Shown here in pieces: positions 25,011-33,085 of a stretch of 64,000 nucleotides of DNA. The stretch is from contig NZ_JAOQNG010000004.1 in the NCBI RefSeq assembly GCF_025961225.1, positions 527,001 through 591,000 of the forward strand. Reading direction: 5' to 3'. The notes below the pieces were generated by a model that saw nothing but the letters and a program-made list of their open reading frames with translations, made no database searches and was not told where the DNA came from. Both the position numbers and the translations under genes were made by a program. The stretch is from Azospirillum canadense (lineage in GTDB: Bacteria; Pseudomonadota; Alphaproteobacteria; Azospirillales; Azospirillaceae). The first letter of the stretch is position 1. Every line of letters starts with the position of its first letter.

Positions 25011-26207
25011 TTACTTCCCGCCCTTGTAGCCGTAGTCCGGCTGGTCGGGGAAGCTGGCGATCTCCGTGTTCTGGAGCTTGCCGTCCTTCCGCTCGGTCAC
25101 GCGCAGGTAGATGGTCTGGGTGACGTGGCGGGAGTTGGGGTCGATCTTCAGCGGACCGCGCGGGCTGTCCCAGGCCATGCCCTTGACCGCCTCCACCGCC
25201 TTCAACCCGTCAGGCTTGCCGCCCGTCGCCTCGACCATCTTGTAGATGACGTGGGTGCCGTCGTAGGCGCCGACCGTGCTGAAGGTCACCAGATCGGACG
25301 AGCCGAACAGCTCCTTGGCCTTCGCCAGGAGTTGGCGGTTCATCTCAGAATCGTGGGCTTGGCTGTAGTTGAAGGTGGTCGTGATGCCGACCGCCGCGTC
25401 GCCCAGCGCCGGCAGGTCCGGTTCCTGGGTGATGTCGCCGGGGCCGAAGAACTTGATGCCCGCGGCCTTCAGGCCGGTGTCGTTGAAGGCCTTGGCGAAG
25501 CCCAGCGTGGTCGGGCCGGCGGGCAGGAAGGCGTAGATGGCCTCCGCCCCCGAATCCTTGATGCGCTGCATGAAGGGCGCGAAGTCCGTGGACTTCAGCG
25601 GCATGCGGATGCTGTCCACGACCTGCCCGCCGGCCTTCTCGAAAGTCTGCTTGAAGGCCGTTTCGCCGTCGATGCCCGGGCCGTAGTCGCTGACCGCGGT
25701 CACCACCTTCTTGATGCCCTGCTTGGCCATGTGCTCGGCCAGCGGCACCGTGTTCTGCCACAGCGTGAAGGAGGTGCGGACATAGCGCGGCGATTTTTCG
25801 GTGATGGCGGACGTCGCGGCGTTGAAGATCACGCAAGGAATGTTCGCCTCGTCGATCAGCGGGGCGACCGCCAGCGCGTCGGGCGTGAAGAAGAAGCCGG
25901 CGAGGTAGCCGACCTTTTCCTTGACGATCAACTCCTGCGCCAGGGCCTTGCTCTGCGCCGGATTGGCTTGGTCCAGGTCCTTGTAGACGAACTCGATGGT
26001 GTCGCCGCCGACCGTTTTGCCGTGCTGGGCCTGATAAATCTCGATGCCCTGCTTGAAGGTCTGGCCGGCTGTCGCGAAGGGGCCGGAGAAGGGGGCGATC
26101 ACGCCCACCTTGATGGTCGCGGCCCAGGTCGTACCGCCGCAGAGCGCCGCGCCGGACGCCGTCACGAACACGGCCCCGAGCAGAGCCCTGCGCAATGTCT
26201 TGGTCAT
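25011..26207 (-). CDS. Periplasmic binding protein of a branched-chain-type ABC importer
   Basis: The 398-residue LivJ-family protein has a signal peptide (LLGAVFVTASGAALCGGTTWA) and the mature start TIKVGVIAPFSGPFATAGQ. The type I periplasmic fold covers the whole length. GGGAGGGACG precedes the ATG at 26207. It heads the transporter operon. Context favours an aromatic substrate such as 4-hydroxybenzoate or protocatechuate: the operon lies between pobA and pca and shares an operator with the pca operon. Related LivJ-type proteins are known to bind benzoate derivatives. Confidence 0.9.
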   Translation of the reverse strand: MTKTLRRALLGAVFVTASGAALCGGTTWAATIKVGVIAPFSGPFATAGQTFKQGIEIYQAQHGKTVGGDTIEFVYKDLDQANPAQSKALAQELIVKEKVGYLAGFFFTPDALAVAPLIDEANIPCVIFNAATSAITEKSPRYVRTSFTLWQNTVPLAEHMAKQGIKKVVTAVSDYGPGIDGETAFKQTFEKAGGQVVDSIRMPLKSTDFAPFMQRIKDSGAEAIYAFLPAGPTTLGFAKAFNDTGLKAAGIKFFGPGDITQEPDLPALGDAAVGITTTFNYSQAHDSEMNRQLLAKAKELFGSSDLVTFSTVGAYDGTHVIYKMVEATGGKPDGLKAVEAVKGMAWDSPRGPLKIDPNSRHVTQTIYLRVTERKDGKLQNTEIASFPDQPDYGYKGGK

Positions 26208-26369
26208 CGTCCCTCCCAATTCGTTGTTCCGGACCCCATTCCATGGATGGGGCCGGTGTCTCGCCGCTTTCCATCGCCGCTTCTGCCCGCCACCCTGTTG
26301 GCCAGGGTTGACGGGACTTTAGTGTCTTATCGGGCGGCGCGCGACGGTTCCCGTCGCAGCGTTGCGAAA

Positions 26370-26398
26370 AGCCTAAGCGCGGCGCCCGGCCCCGTCAA
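26370..26398 (-). promoter_or_regulatory. Promoter of the ABC transporter operon
   Basis: On the minus strand TTGACG (26398-26393) and TAGGCT (26375-26370) are 17 bases apart. The 34-bp operator abuts the -35 box on its upstream side, the position of an activator. Confidence 0.55.
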
Positions 26399-26432
26399 GT
26401 GCGATATTTATCTGATTGTGCGTTTATCGCAC
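26399..26432. promoter_or_regulatory. Three-half-site operator upstream of the transporter operon
   Basis: The layout is GTGCGA-N13-GTGCG-TTTAT-CGCAC: a palindrome (26418-26432) plus a direct-repeat half-site 19 bases away. The same 34-bp layout occurs at 27420-27453 before the pca operon. PobR/PcaU-type IclR regulators are known to use a palindrome plus a third repeat, so the adjacent IclR protein is the likely ligand. Confidence 0.75.
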
Positions 26433-26439
26433 TAACTTG

Positions 26440-27297
26440 TCAGTTCACATGGCTGCGGACCAGCAGCACCCGCGCCTCCTCGGCCGCGTGGTGCAGCGGG
26501 GGCAGGAAGCGCGCCTCCATCTCCGGACAGGTGACGCGGGCGGCCTGGGTGCTGGCGTTGATGGCCGCGACCACGGTGCCCGACGCCGTTCGCACCGGCA
26601 CGGCGACGGAGCGCAGTCCCAGCTCCAGTTCCTGGTCCACGAGGGCGAAACCGCGCTCGCGCACCCGCTCGAACTCGCGCCGCAGCACGTCCGGGTTGGT
26701 GATGGTGCGTTCGGTGAAGGCCTTCAGTTCGACGCGCGCGAAATAGGCGTCCAACTCCGCCTCCGGCAGGTGGGCCAGCAGGACGCGCCCCATGGAGGTG
26801 CAATAGGCGGGCAGGCGGCTGCCGACGTTCAGGCCGACGGACATGATGCGTTTGGTGGCGGCGCGGGCGATGTAGACGACCTCGTCCTCGTCCAGCACGG
26901 CGGCGGAACTGGATTCCTGGAGCGCACCGCTGACCTGCTCGATCAGCGGGTCGAGGATGGTCGCCAGCGGGGCCGAGGACAGGAAGGAATAGCCCAGCGC
27001 CAGGATCTTCGGCTTCAGGAAGAAGGTCCGCCCGTCCGTCCCGACATAGCCCAGCTGCATCAGCGTCAGCAGGCAGCGGCGCGCGGCGGCGCGCGGCAGC
27101 CCGGTGATCTTCGCGATGTCGGCGATGGTCAGGTTCGGGCTGCGTTCCGTGAAGGCCCGGATCACCGACAGGCCACGGGCCAGCGACGTCATGAAGTTCG
27201 GGTCGCCGGCGCCCTCCTCGCGGTCGGAACCCGGGCTTTCGGCGGCTTCCGCCGGAGTGGGCGGGGTTCCCCCATGCGTCTTTTTCATCCCAGCCAT
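26440..27297 (-). CDS. pcaR: IclR-family regulator of aromatic catabolism (PcaR/PobR/PcaU-like)
   Basis: The 285-residue protein has an N-terminal winged helix (LARGLSVIRAFTE, LTIADIAKITGLPRAAARRC) and an IclR effector domain ending in ASTQAARVTCPEMEARFLPPL. LPRAAARR is typical of the PcaR/PobR group, which responds to beta-ketoadipate or 4-hydroxybenzoate. The ATG at 27297 follows CAGGGAAAC; an upstream extension lacks similarity. It is divergent from the pca operon, and matching operators lie on both sides. The symbol is by similarity and position. Confidence 0.85.
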   Translation of the reverse strand: MAGMKKTHGGTPPTPAEAAESPGSDREEGAGDPNFMTSLARGLSVIRAFTERSPNLTIADIAKITGLPRAAARRCLLTLMQLGYVGTDGRTFFLKPKILALGYSFLSSAPLATILDPLIEQVSGALQESSSAAVLDEDEVVYIARAATKRIMSVGLNVGSRLPAYCTSMGRVLLAHLPEAELDAYFARVELKAFTERTITNPDVLRREFERVRERGFALVDQELELGLRSVAVPVRTASGTVVAAINASTQAARVTCPEMEARFLPPLHHAAEEARVLLVRSHVN

Positions 27298-27354
27298 TTT
27301 GTTTCCCTGGTAACTTGTTGGGACCGCTGAAATACTGGGATTTCCCGGCATTAT

Positions 27355-27369
27355 GGGCGATAAGCGAAC
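27355..27369. promoter_or_regulatory. Candidate autoregulatory site of the IclR gene
   Basis: GGGCGATAAGCGAAC is a weaker relative of the GTGCG-N5-CGCAC palindrome. It overlaps a candidate minus-strand -10 box ACAATA (27368-27373, read TATTGT) whose -35 TTGTCA lies at 27391-27396, 17 bases away. Binding here would repress the regulator's own gene. Confidence 0.4.
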
Positions 27370-27386
27370 AATAACAGCCATATTCG

Positions 27387-27419
27387 CCCTTGACAAGGGT
27401 CAAGGGCGGCTTTCATGAT
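27387..27419 (+). promoter_or_regulatory. Promoter of the pca operon with overlapping palindrome
   Basis: TTGACA (27390-27395) and CATGAT (27414-27419) are 18 bases apart. The -35 box lies in a perfect palindrome CCCTTGAC-AAGG-GTCAAGGG (27387-27406). The same bases on the other strand may supply the -35 box of the divergent IclR gene. Confidence 0.5.
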
Positions 27420-27453
27420 GTGCGAAGAATGAACATGAGTGCGGTAATCGCAC
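27420..27453. promoter_or_regulatory. Three-half-site operator upstream of the pca operon
   Basis: GTGCGA-N13-GTGCG-GTAAT-CGCAC repeats the spacing of the site at 26399-26432 exactly. It ends 34 bases before the first pca gene and is close to PcaR sites reported in pseudomonads (GTTCG-N5-CGCAC form). Confidence 0.75.
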
Positions 27454-27487
27454 CAACTTTTCACCGCATGCTTGGGAGGGTTGTCTC

Positions 27488-28354
27488 ATGGCGCGGCTCA
27501 CGCCTCTGCACGAGGCGGTATCCGACATCATCCAGAACGGCGACACCGTGGCGCTGGAGGGGTTCACCCACCTCATCCCGCACGCCGCCGGGCACGAAAT
27601 CATCCGCCAGGGCAAGACGGACCTGACGCTGGTCCGCATGACGCCGGACCTGATCTACGACCAGATCATCGGCTCCGGCTGTGCATCGAAGCTGATCTTC
27701 TCCTGGGGCGGCAATCCGGGCGTGGGGTCGCTCCACCGCTTCCGCGACGCCATCGAGCAGGGCTGGCCCCGGCCGCTGGCCTATGAGGAGCACAGCCACG
27801 CGGCCCTAGCGAACGCCTATGTCGCCGGCGCCTCGAACCTGCCCTTCGCGGTGCTGCGCGGCTACACCGGCTCCGACCTGCCGAAGGTCAACCCGAACAT
27901 CCGCTTCATCGAATGCCCCTTCACGGGGGAGAAGCTGGCGGCGATCCCCTCGATCCGGCCGGACGTGACGGTGATCCACGCGCAGAAGGCCGACCGGCGC
28001 GGCAACGTGCTGCTGTGGGGCATCGTCGGCGTGCAGAAGGAGGCGGTGCTGGCCGCCAAGCGCGCCATCGTCACGGTGGAGGAGGTGGTGGACGAATTGG
28101 ACGCCCCGCCCAACGCCTGCGTTCTGCCGCGCTGGGCCGTCGCGGCGGTCTGCCACGTGCCGGGCGGCGCCTACCCATCCTACGCCCAGGACTATTACGA
28201 GCGCGACAACCGCTTCTACCAGGCCTGGGACGCCATCTCCCGCTCGCGCGAGGCCTTCACGGCCTGGATCGACCGCCACGTCCGCAACACCGCGGATTTC
28301 GAGGAGTTCAAGCGCGTCTTCGCCGAGACGACGAAGAGCAAGGAGGCGGTGTGA
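27488..28354 (+). CDS. catI: 3-oxoadipate CoA-transferase subunit A (CatI/glutaconate CoA-transferase type)
   Basis: The 288-residue class I CoA-transferase alpha subunit is longer than classical PcaI and resembles CatI. Features are DTVALEGFTHLIPHAAGHEI, FSWGGNPGVGSL and the DRRGNVLLWG block. With the next gene it moves CoA from succinyl-CoA to 3-oxoadipate. GGGAGGG precedes the ATG. It is the first gene of the protocatechuate operon and overlaps the beta subunit gene by one base. Confidence 0.88.
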   Translation: MARLTPLHEAVSDIIQNGDTVALEGFTHLIPHAAGHEIIRQGKTDLTLVRMTPDLIYDQIIGSGCASKLIFSWGGNPGVGSLHRFRDAIEQGWPRPLAYEEHSHAALANAYVAGASNLPFAVLRGYTGSDLPKVNPNIRFIECPFTGEKLAAIPSIRPDVTVIHAQKADRRGNVLLWGIVGVQKEAVLAAKRAIVTVEEVVDELDAPPNACVLPRWAVAAVCHVPGGAYPSYAQDYYERDNRFYQAWDAISRSREAFTAWIDRHVRNTADFEEFKRVFAETTKSKEAV

Positions 28355-29166
28355 TGGACGCTCTCAAAACCAACACTGGCGTTCTGGAATTCACCGCGAC
28401 CGAGATCATGACCGTCGCGGCCAGCCGCCTGCTGAAGGACGGCACGGTCTGCTTCGTCGGCATCGGTCTGCCCTCCACCGCCGCCAACCTCGCGCGGCTG
28501 ACCCACGCGCCGGACGTGGTGCTGATCTATGAATCCGGCCCGATCGGCGCCAAGCCGACGGTGCTGCCGCTGTCCATCGGCGACGGCGAACTGGCGCTGA
28601 CCGCCGACACGGTCGTCAGCACGCCGGAGATCTTCCGCTATTGGCTGCAGGGCGGGCGCATCGACGTCGGCTTCCTGGGGGCGGCGCAGGTTGACCGCTT
28701 CGCCAACATCAACACGACGGTGATCGGCGACTACGCGAACCCGAAGGTCCGCCTGCCGGGCGCCGGCGGCGCGCCGGAGATCGCCTCCCAAGCGAAGGAG
28801 GTCTTCATCGTGCTGAAGCAGAGCACGAAGGCCTTCGTCAACAAGCTGCCCTTCATCACGTCGGCCGGCTACCTCGACGGCGGGGACGCGCGGGAGAAGG
28901 CGGGCATTCCGGGCAAGGGACCGGCCGCGGTCATCACCGACCTTGGCATCCTGACGCCGGATCCGGTGACTAGGGAATTGACGCTGACCAGCGTTCATCC
29001 GGGCGTGACGGTGGAGCAGGTGAAGGCTGCCACCGGCTGGGACCTGAAGGTCAGCCCGGACCTGACGACCACCGCGGTTCCGCAGTCTCATGAACTGGAG
29101 GCCCTGCGCGACCTCCTGGCCCACACCGCCAAAGCCCACGGCCAATCCGCTGGTGGGGAAGGATAA
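28354..29166 (+). CDS. catJ: 3-oxoadipate CoA-transferase subunit B (CatJ type)
   Basis: The 270-residue beta subunit has FVGIGLPSTAANLARLTHAP and YESGPIGAKP, whose Glu is the expected CoA-linked nucleophile in the glutaconate CoA-transferase group. GFLGAAQVDRFANINTT is also conserved. The start overlaps the preceding stop (TGATG), indicating translational coupling. The gene is followed 2 bases later by pcaF. Confidence 0.88.
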   Translation: MDALKTNTGVLEFTATEIMTVAASRLLKDGTVCFVGIGLPSTAANLARLTHAPDVVLIYESGPIGAKPTVLPLSIGDGELALTADTVVSTPEIFRYWLQGGRIDVGFLGAAQVDRFANINTTVIGDYANPKVRLPGAGGAPEIASQAKEVFIVLKQSTKAFVNKLPFITSAGYLDGGDAREKAGIPGKGPAAVITDLGILTPDPVTRELTLTSVHPGVTVEQVKAATGWDLKVSPDLTTTAVPQSHELEALRDLLAHTAKAHGQSAGGEG

Positions 29167-29168
29167 TC

Positions 29169-30368
29169 ATGACCGACGCATTCCTCTGTGACGCCATCCG
29201 CACGCCGATCGGCCGCTACGCCGGGTCCCTGTCCGCCGTGCGCGCCGACGACCTGGGCGCCGTGTCCATCGCCGCCCTGATGGCGCGCAACCCGGGCGTG
29301 GACTGGGCCGCGGTGGACGACGTGATCTACGGCTGCGCCAACCATGCCGGCGAGGACAACCGCAACGTCGCCCGTATGTCCGCGCTGCTGGCCGGGCTGC
29401 CGGACGTGGTGCCGGGCAGCACCATCAACCGCCTGTGCGGCTCCGGCCTCGACGCTATCGCCACCGCGGGCCGCGCCATCAAGGCCGGCGAGACGGCGCT
29501 GATGATCGCCGGCGGCGTTGAGAGCATGAGCCGCGCCCCCTTCGTCATGGGCAAGGCGGATACGGCCTACTCCCGCGCCGCGGAGATGTACGACACCACC
29601 ATCGGCTGGCGCTTCGTCAATCCCCGGATGAAGGCGGAATACGGCGTGGATTCCATGCCGGAAACGGGCGAGAACGTGGCCGAGGATTTCGGCGTGTCGC
29701 GCGCCGACCAGGACGCCTTCGCGCTCCGCAGCCAGCAACGCGCCGCCCGTGCGATCCGCGACGGGCTGATGGCGCAGGAGATCGTGCCGGTCACGGTGAA
29801 GGGTCGCAAAGGTGACACGGTCGTCAGCGTGGATGAGCACCCGCGCGAGACCTCGCTGGAGGCGCTTGCCAAGCTGAAGCCCATCGTCCGCCCGAACGGC
29901 ACGGTGACCGCCGGCAATGCGTCTGGCGTCAACGACGGCGCCTGCGCGGTGCTGGTCGCGTCGGAAGCCGCCGCCAAGCGCCACGGCCTGACCCCGCGCG
30001 CCCGCATCGTCGGGGCGGCCACGGCCGGCGTGCCGCCGCGCATCATGGGCATCGGCCCGGCCCCGGCCACGAAAAAGCTGCTGGAGCGGGTCGGCCTGCC
30101 CATCGGCAAGGTCGATCTGGTCGAACTGAACGAGGCCTTCGCCTCCCAGGGGCTTGCGGTGCTGCGAGAACTTGGGCTGCCGGACGATGCCGAGCATGTG
30201 AACCCCAACGGCGGCGCCATCGCGCTCGGCCACCCCCTTGGCATGAGCGGCGCGCGGCTCGCCACCGCGGCGCTGTACCAGCTGGAGCGGACCGGTGGGC
30301 GCTACGCCCTGTGCACCATGTGCATCGGCGTCGGCCAGGGCATCGCCCTTCTGATCGAGCGGGTGTGA
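29169..30368 (+). CDS. pcaF: 3-oxoadipyl-CoA thiolase
   Basis: The 399-residue thiolase has the acylated Cys in INRLCGSGLDAI, the catalytic His in NPNGGAIALGHPLGMSGAR and the C-terminal Cys in LCTMCIGVGQG. DAIRTPIGRYAG at the N-terminus is typical of PcaF/PaaJ. It splits 3-oxoadipyl-CoA to succinyl-CoA and acetyl-CoA, the last step of the pathway. It is followed by repeat copy C. Confidence 0.94.
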   Translation: MTDAFLCDAIRTPIGRYAGSLSAVRADDLGAVSIAALMARNPGVDWAAVDDVIYGCANHAGEDNRNVARMSALLAGLPDVVPGSTINRLCGSGLDAIATAGRAIKAGETALMIAGGVESMSRAPFVMGKADTAYSRAAEMYDTTIGWRFVNPRMKAEYGVDSMPETGENVAEDFGVSRADQDAFALRSQQRAARAIRDGLMAQEIVPVTVKGRKGDTVVSVDEHPRETSLEALAKLKPIVRPNGTVTAGNASGVNDGACAVLVASEAAAKRHGLTPRARIVGAATAGVPPRIMGIGPAPATKKLLERVGLPIGKVDLVELNEAFASQGLAVLRELGLPDDAEHVNPNGGAIALGHPLGMSGARLATAALYQLERTGGRYALCTMCIGVGQGIALLIERV

Positions 30369-30377
30369 CCAATCTCC

Positions 30378-30487
30378 CTCCCCCGCCCAGCGGGGGAGGG
30401 TTGGAGTGGGGGCAAGGCTTCGCTGGTACGTTCGGCAAAAGCGCAACCCCCTCACCCTAACCCTCTCCCCAGGGGGAGAGGGGATTA
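30378..30487. repeat. Dispersed palindromic repeat, copy C
   Basis: Two hairpins occur: CCCTCCCCCGC/GCGGGGGAGGG, and CCCTAACCCTCTCCCC facing GGGGGAGAGGGGATTA. The second matches copy B nearly base for base and, as there, ends immediately before a ribosome binding site (that of pcaD). It lies inside the pca operon. Confidence 0.8.
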
Positions 30488-30508
30488 AGAAGAAGAGGAG
30501 GGAAACGC

Positions 30509-31306
30509 ATGGCGTTCATCGCTGCTGGGGGCATCACGGTCCATTATGACCTCGCAGGTCCGTCGGATGCTCCGGTCATCCTGTTCGCAAATTCCATCGG
30601 CACCAGCTTCCACATCTGGGACGACATGGTGCCGGACCTCGTCAAGCGTTACCGCGTGCTGCGCTACGACATGCGCGGGCACGGGCTGACCGACGCGACG
30701 CCCAGCGCCTACAGCATGGATACGCTGGCCGACGACGCGCTCAGCCTGCTGGATGCGCTGGGCATCGAACGGGCGCATGTCTGCGGGCTCAGCATCGGCG
30801 GGATGATGGCGCAACGGCTGGCCGCGAAGGCGCCTCAGCGGGTGCTCTCGCTGATCCTGTGCGACACCGCCAGCGTCATCGGCCCGCCGGAGGTCTGGGA
30901 CACGCGCATCGCCGCCATCGAGGAGCGCGGCATGGAGGCCATCGCGTCCGGCGTGATGGCGCGCTGGTTCACGCAACGGTTCCGCACGGAGCAGGAAGGC
31001 CGCGTGCGCGGCTACGTCACCATGGTCGCGCGGACCACAGCGGAGGGCTACATCGGCTGCTCCAGGGCGATCCGCGACGCCGACCTGACGGAGGACGACC
31101 GCCGCATCGCTTGCCCGACGCTGGTCATTGTCGGGGAGCATGACGTGGCGACCCCGCCCGCGCAGGCCGAGCAACTGGCCGCGACCATCCCCGGCGCCCG
31201 CCTCGCCGTCCTGCCGGACGCCGCGCACATCCCCTGCGTGGAGCGGCCGGACGCGATGAACGCCCTGATCCTGGACTTCCTGGGAGCGACCGGCCATGGC
31301 CGATGA
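30509..31306 (+). CDS. pcaD: 3-oxoadipate enol-lactonase
   Basis: The 265-residue alpha/beta hydrolase shows ILFANSIGTSFHIWDDMV, RYDMRGHGLTDA, nucleophile elbow CGLSIGGMMAQRLA, Asp in GEHDVATPP and His in PDAAHIPCVERPD. These are the PcaD hallmarks. It hydrolyses 3-oxoadipate enol-lactone to 3-oxoadipate. AGGAGGGAAACGC precedes the ATG. It overlaps pcaC by 11 bases. Confidence 0.95.
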   Translation: MAFIAAGGITVHYDLAGPSDAPVILFANSIGTSFHIWDDMVPDLVKRYRVLRYDMRGHGLTDATPSAYSMDTLADDALSLLDALGIERAHVCGLSIGGMMAQRLAAKAPQRVLSLILCDTASVIGPPEVWDTRIAAIEERGMEAIASGVMARWFTQRFRTEQEGRVRGYVTMVARTTAEGYIGCSRAIRDADLTEDDRRIACPTLVIVGEHDVATPPAQAEQLAATIPGARLAVLPDAAHIPCVERPDAMNALILDFLGATGHGR

Positions 31307-31691
31307 CCTGTACGAGAACGGGATGGCGGTCCGCCGCGCCGTCCTGGGGGAGGCGCATGTGGAGCGCTCCACCCAGCGCGCGACGGACTTCGACCGGGAT
31401 TTCCAGCGCTTCATCACGCAGACCGCCTGGGGCTCCGTCTGGACCCGGCCGGGGCTGGACGTGCGGACGCGCAGCATGCTGACCATCGCCATGCTGGCCG
31501 CCCTGGGGCAGGAGCATGAACTGGCCCTGCACATCCGCGCCACGCGCAACACCGGCGTGACCCGCGAGGAGGTGAAGGAAATCCTGATCCAGGCCGCCGT
31601 CTACGCCGGGGTCCCGGCAGCGAACTCCGCCATCGCGCTCGCCAAGCGGATCTATGCGGAGATGGAAGACGAGGACCGGCAGGAGGCCTGA
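31296..31691 (+). CDS. pcaC: 4-carboxymuconolactone decarboxylase
   Basis: The 131-residue protein has the CMD family core: RRAVLGEAHVERS, WGSVWTRPGLDVRTRSMLTI, then HIRATRNTGVTREEVKEIL and QAAVYAGVPAANSA. It decarboxylates 4-carboxymuconolactone to the enol-lactone used by PcaD. Size and motifs match stand-alone PcaC, not the PcaL fusion. It is followed by pcaB after 5 bases. Confidence 0.95.
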   Translation: MADDLYENGMAVRRAVLGEAHVERSTQRATDFDRDFQRFITQTAWGSVWTRPGLDVRTRSMLTIAMLAALGQEHELALHIRATRNTGVTREEVKEILIQAAVYAGVPAANSAIALAKRIYAEMEDEDRQEA

Positions 31692-31696
31692 CCGCC

Positions 31697-33085
31697 ATGG
31701 ACGATGTCGCCTGGGGCGATCCGCTCCTCGACCCGCTGTTCACCACGGAGAAGGCCGCCCGCCTCTTCGCGCCGCGCGCCCGATTACAGGGGATGCTGGA
31801 CTTCGAGGCGGCACTGGCCCGCGTGGAGGCCGCGGTCGGCGTCATTCCCGGCACGGCGGTGGCGGCCATCGCCAAGGCTTGCGACGCGTCGCTCTATGAC
31901 CTGAACGCGCTCGGGGCCGAGGCGGCGCTGGCCGGCAACACGGCGATCCCGATGGTCAAGCACCTGACCCGCAAGGTGAAGGAGGCGGACGAGGAAGCCT
32001 CGCGCTACGTCCACTGGGGCGCCACCAGCCAGGACGCCATGGACACGGGGCTGGTGCTCCAACTCCGCGCCTTCGTCGATGCGTTGGACGCCGACCTGGA
32101 GCGGCTGTGCGGCAGCCTCGCCACGTTGGCGGACAAGCACCGAGCCACGCCGATGGTCGCCCGCACTTGGCTTCAGCACGCGCTGCCGACCACCTTCGGG
32201 CTGAAGGCCGCGGGGTGGCTCGACGCGCTGACCCGCGACCGGGAGCGGCTGGCGGCGGCGCGGGGGAGGCTGGCGCTCCAGTTCGGCGGGGCGGCGGGGA
32301 CTCTGGCCGCGCTGGGCGACCGGGGCATGGCGGTGGCGAAGGCCCTGGCGAAGGAATTGGACCTGCCCCTGCCGGCGCTGCCCTGGCACGCGAGCCGCGA
32401 CCGGGTGGTGGAACTGGCGACCGCGCTCGGGCTGCTGGCTGGGACGCTCGGCACGCTGGGGCGTGATCTGTCACTCATGATGCAGGTGGAGGTGGGCGAG
32501 GCTTTCGAGCCGGCGGCACCCGGCCGCGGTGGCTCCTCCACCATGCCGCACAAGCGCAATCCGGTGGCCTCCGCCGTGCTGTTGTCCACGGCGGTGCGCG
32601 CACCGGCGCTGGTCGGCGGCTTGCTCGCCGGCATGGTGCAGGAGCATGAGCGGGGCCTCGGCGGCTGGCACGCGGAATGGCAGGCGCTGCCGGACCTGTG
32701 CCGGCTGGTCGCCGGCGCTGCCCACCACGCGGCCGAGGCCTTCGGCGGGCTGGAGATCGACGCGGAGCGCATGCGCCGCAACATCGACCTGACCCAGGGC
32801 CTGATCATGGCGGAGGCGGTGACCATGGCGCTCGGCGACCGCATGGGGCGCATGGTCGCCCATAGCCTCGTCGCCGAGGCGAGCCGCCGCGCCGCATCGG
32901 AAAAACGCCCCCTGCGCGCCGTGCTGGAGGAGGACAGGCGGGTGACGGAGGCGCTGGATGGTGCCGCGCTCGATCGCCTGTTCGACCCGCTGGGCTACGT
33001 GGGCGCCGCGAACGCCTTCATCGACCGGGTGTTGGCGGGGCTTGGCAACATAAAAGAAGAGACTTTCAGGAGGACACACCCATGA
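31697..33085 (+). CDS. pcaB: 3-carboxy-cis,cis-muconate cycloisomerase
   Basis: The 462-residue member of the fumarase/aspartase superfamily has the signature GGSSTMPHKRNPVASA (about residues 280-295). YVHWGATSQDAMDTG and ARTWLQHALPTTFG are also conserved. It lactonises 3-carboxymuconate formed by PcaGH. The stop overlaps the pcaH start by 4 bases (ATGA). The context fixes the identity. Confidence 0.94.
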   Translation: MDDVAWGDPLLDPLFTTEKAARLFAPRARLQGMLDFEAALARVEAAVGVIPGTAVAAIAKACDASLYDLNALGAEAALAGNTAIPMVKHLTRKVKEADEEASRYVHWGATSQDAMDTGLVLQLRAFVDALDADLERLCGSLATLADKHRATPMVARTWLQHALPTTFGLKAAGWLDALTRDRERLAAARGRLALQFGGAAGTLAALGDRGMAVAKALAKELDLPLPALPWHASRDRVVELATALGLLAGTLGTLGRDLSLMMQVEVGEAFEPAAPGRGGSSTMPHKRNPVASAVLLSTAVRAPALVGGLLAGMVQEHERGLGGWHAEWQALPDLCRLVAGAAHHAAEAFGGLEIDAERMRRNIDLTQGLIMAEAVTMALGDRMGRMVAHSLVAEASRRAASEKRPLRAVLEEDRRVTEALDGAALDRLFDPLGYVGAANAFIDRVLAGLGNIKEETFRRTHP

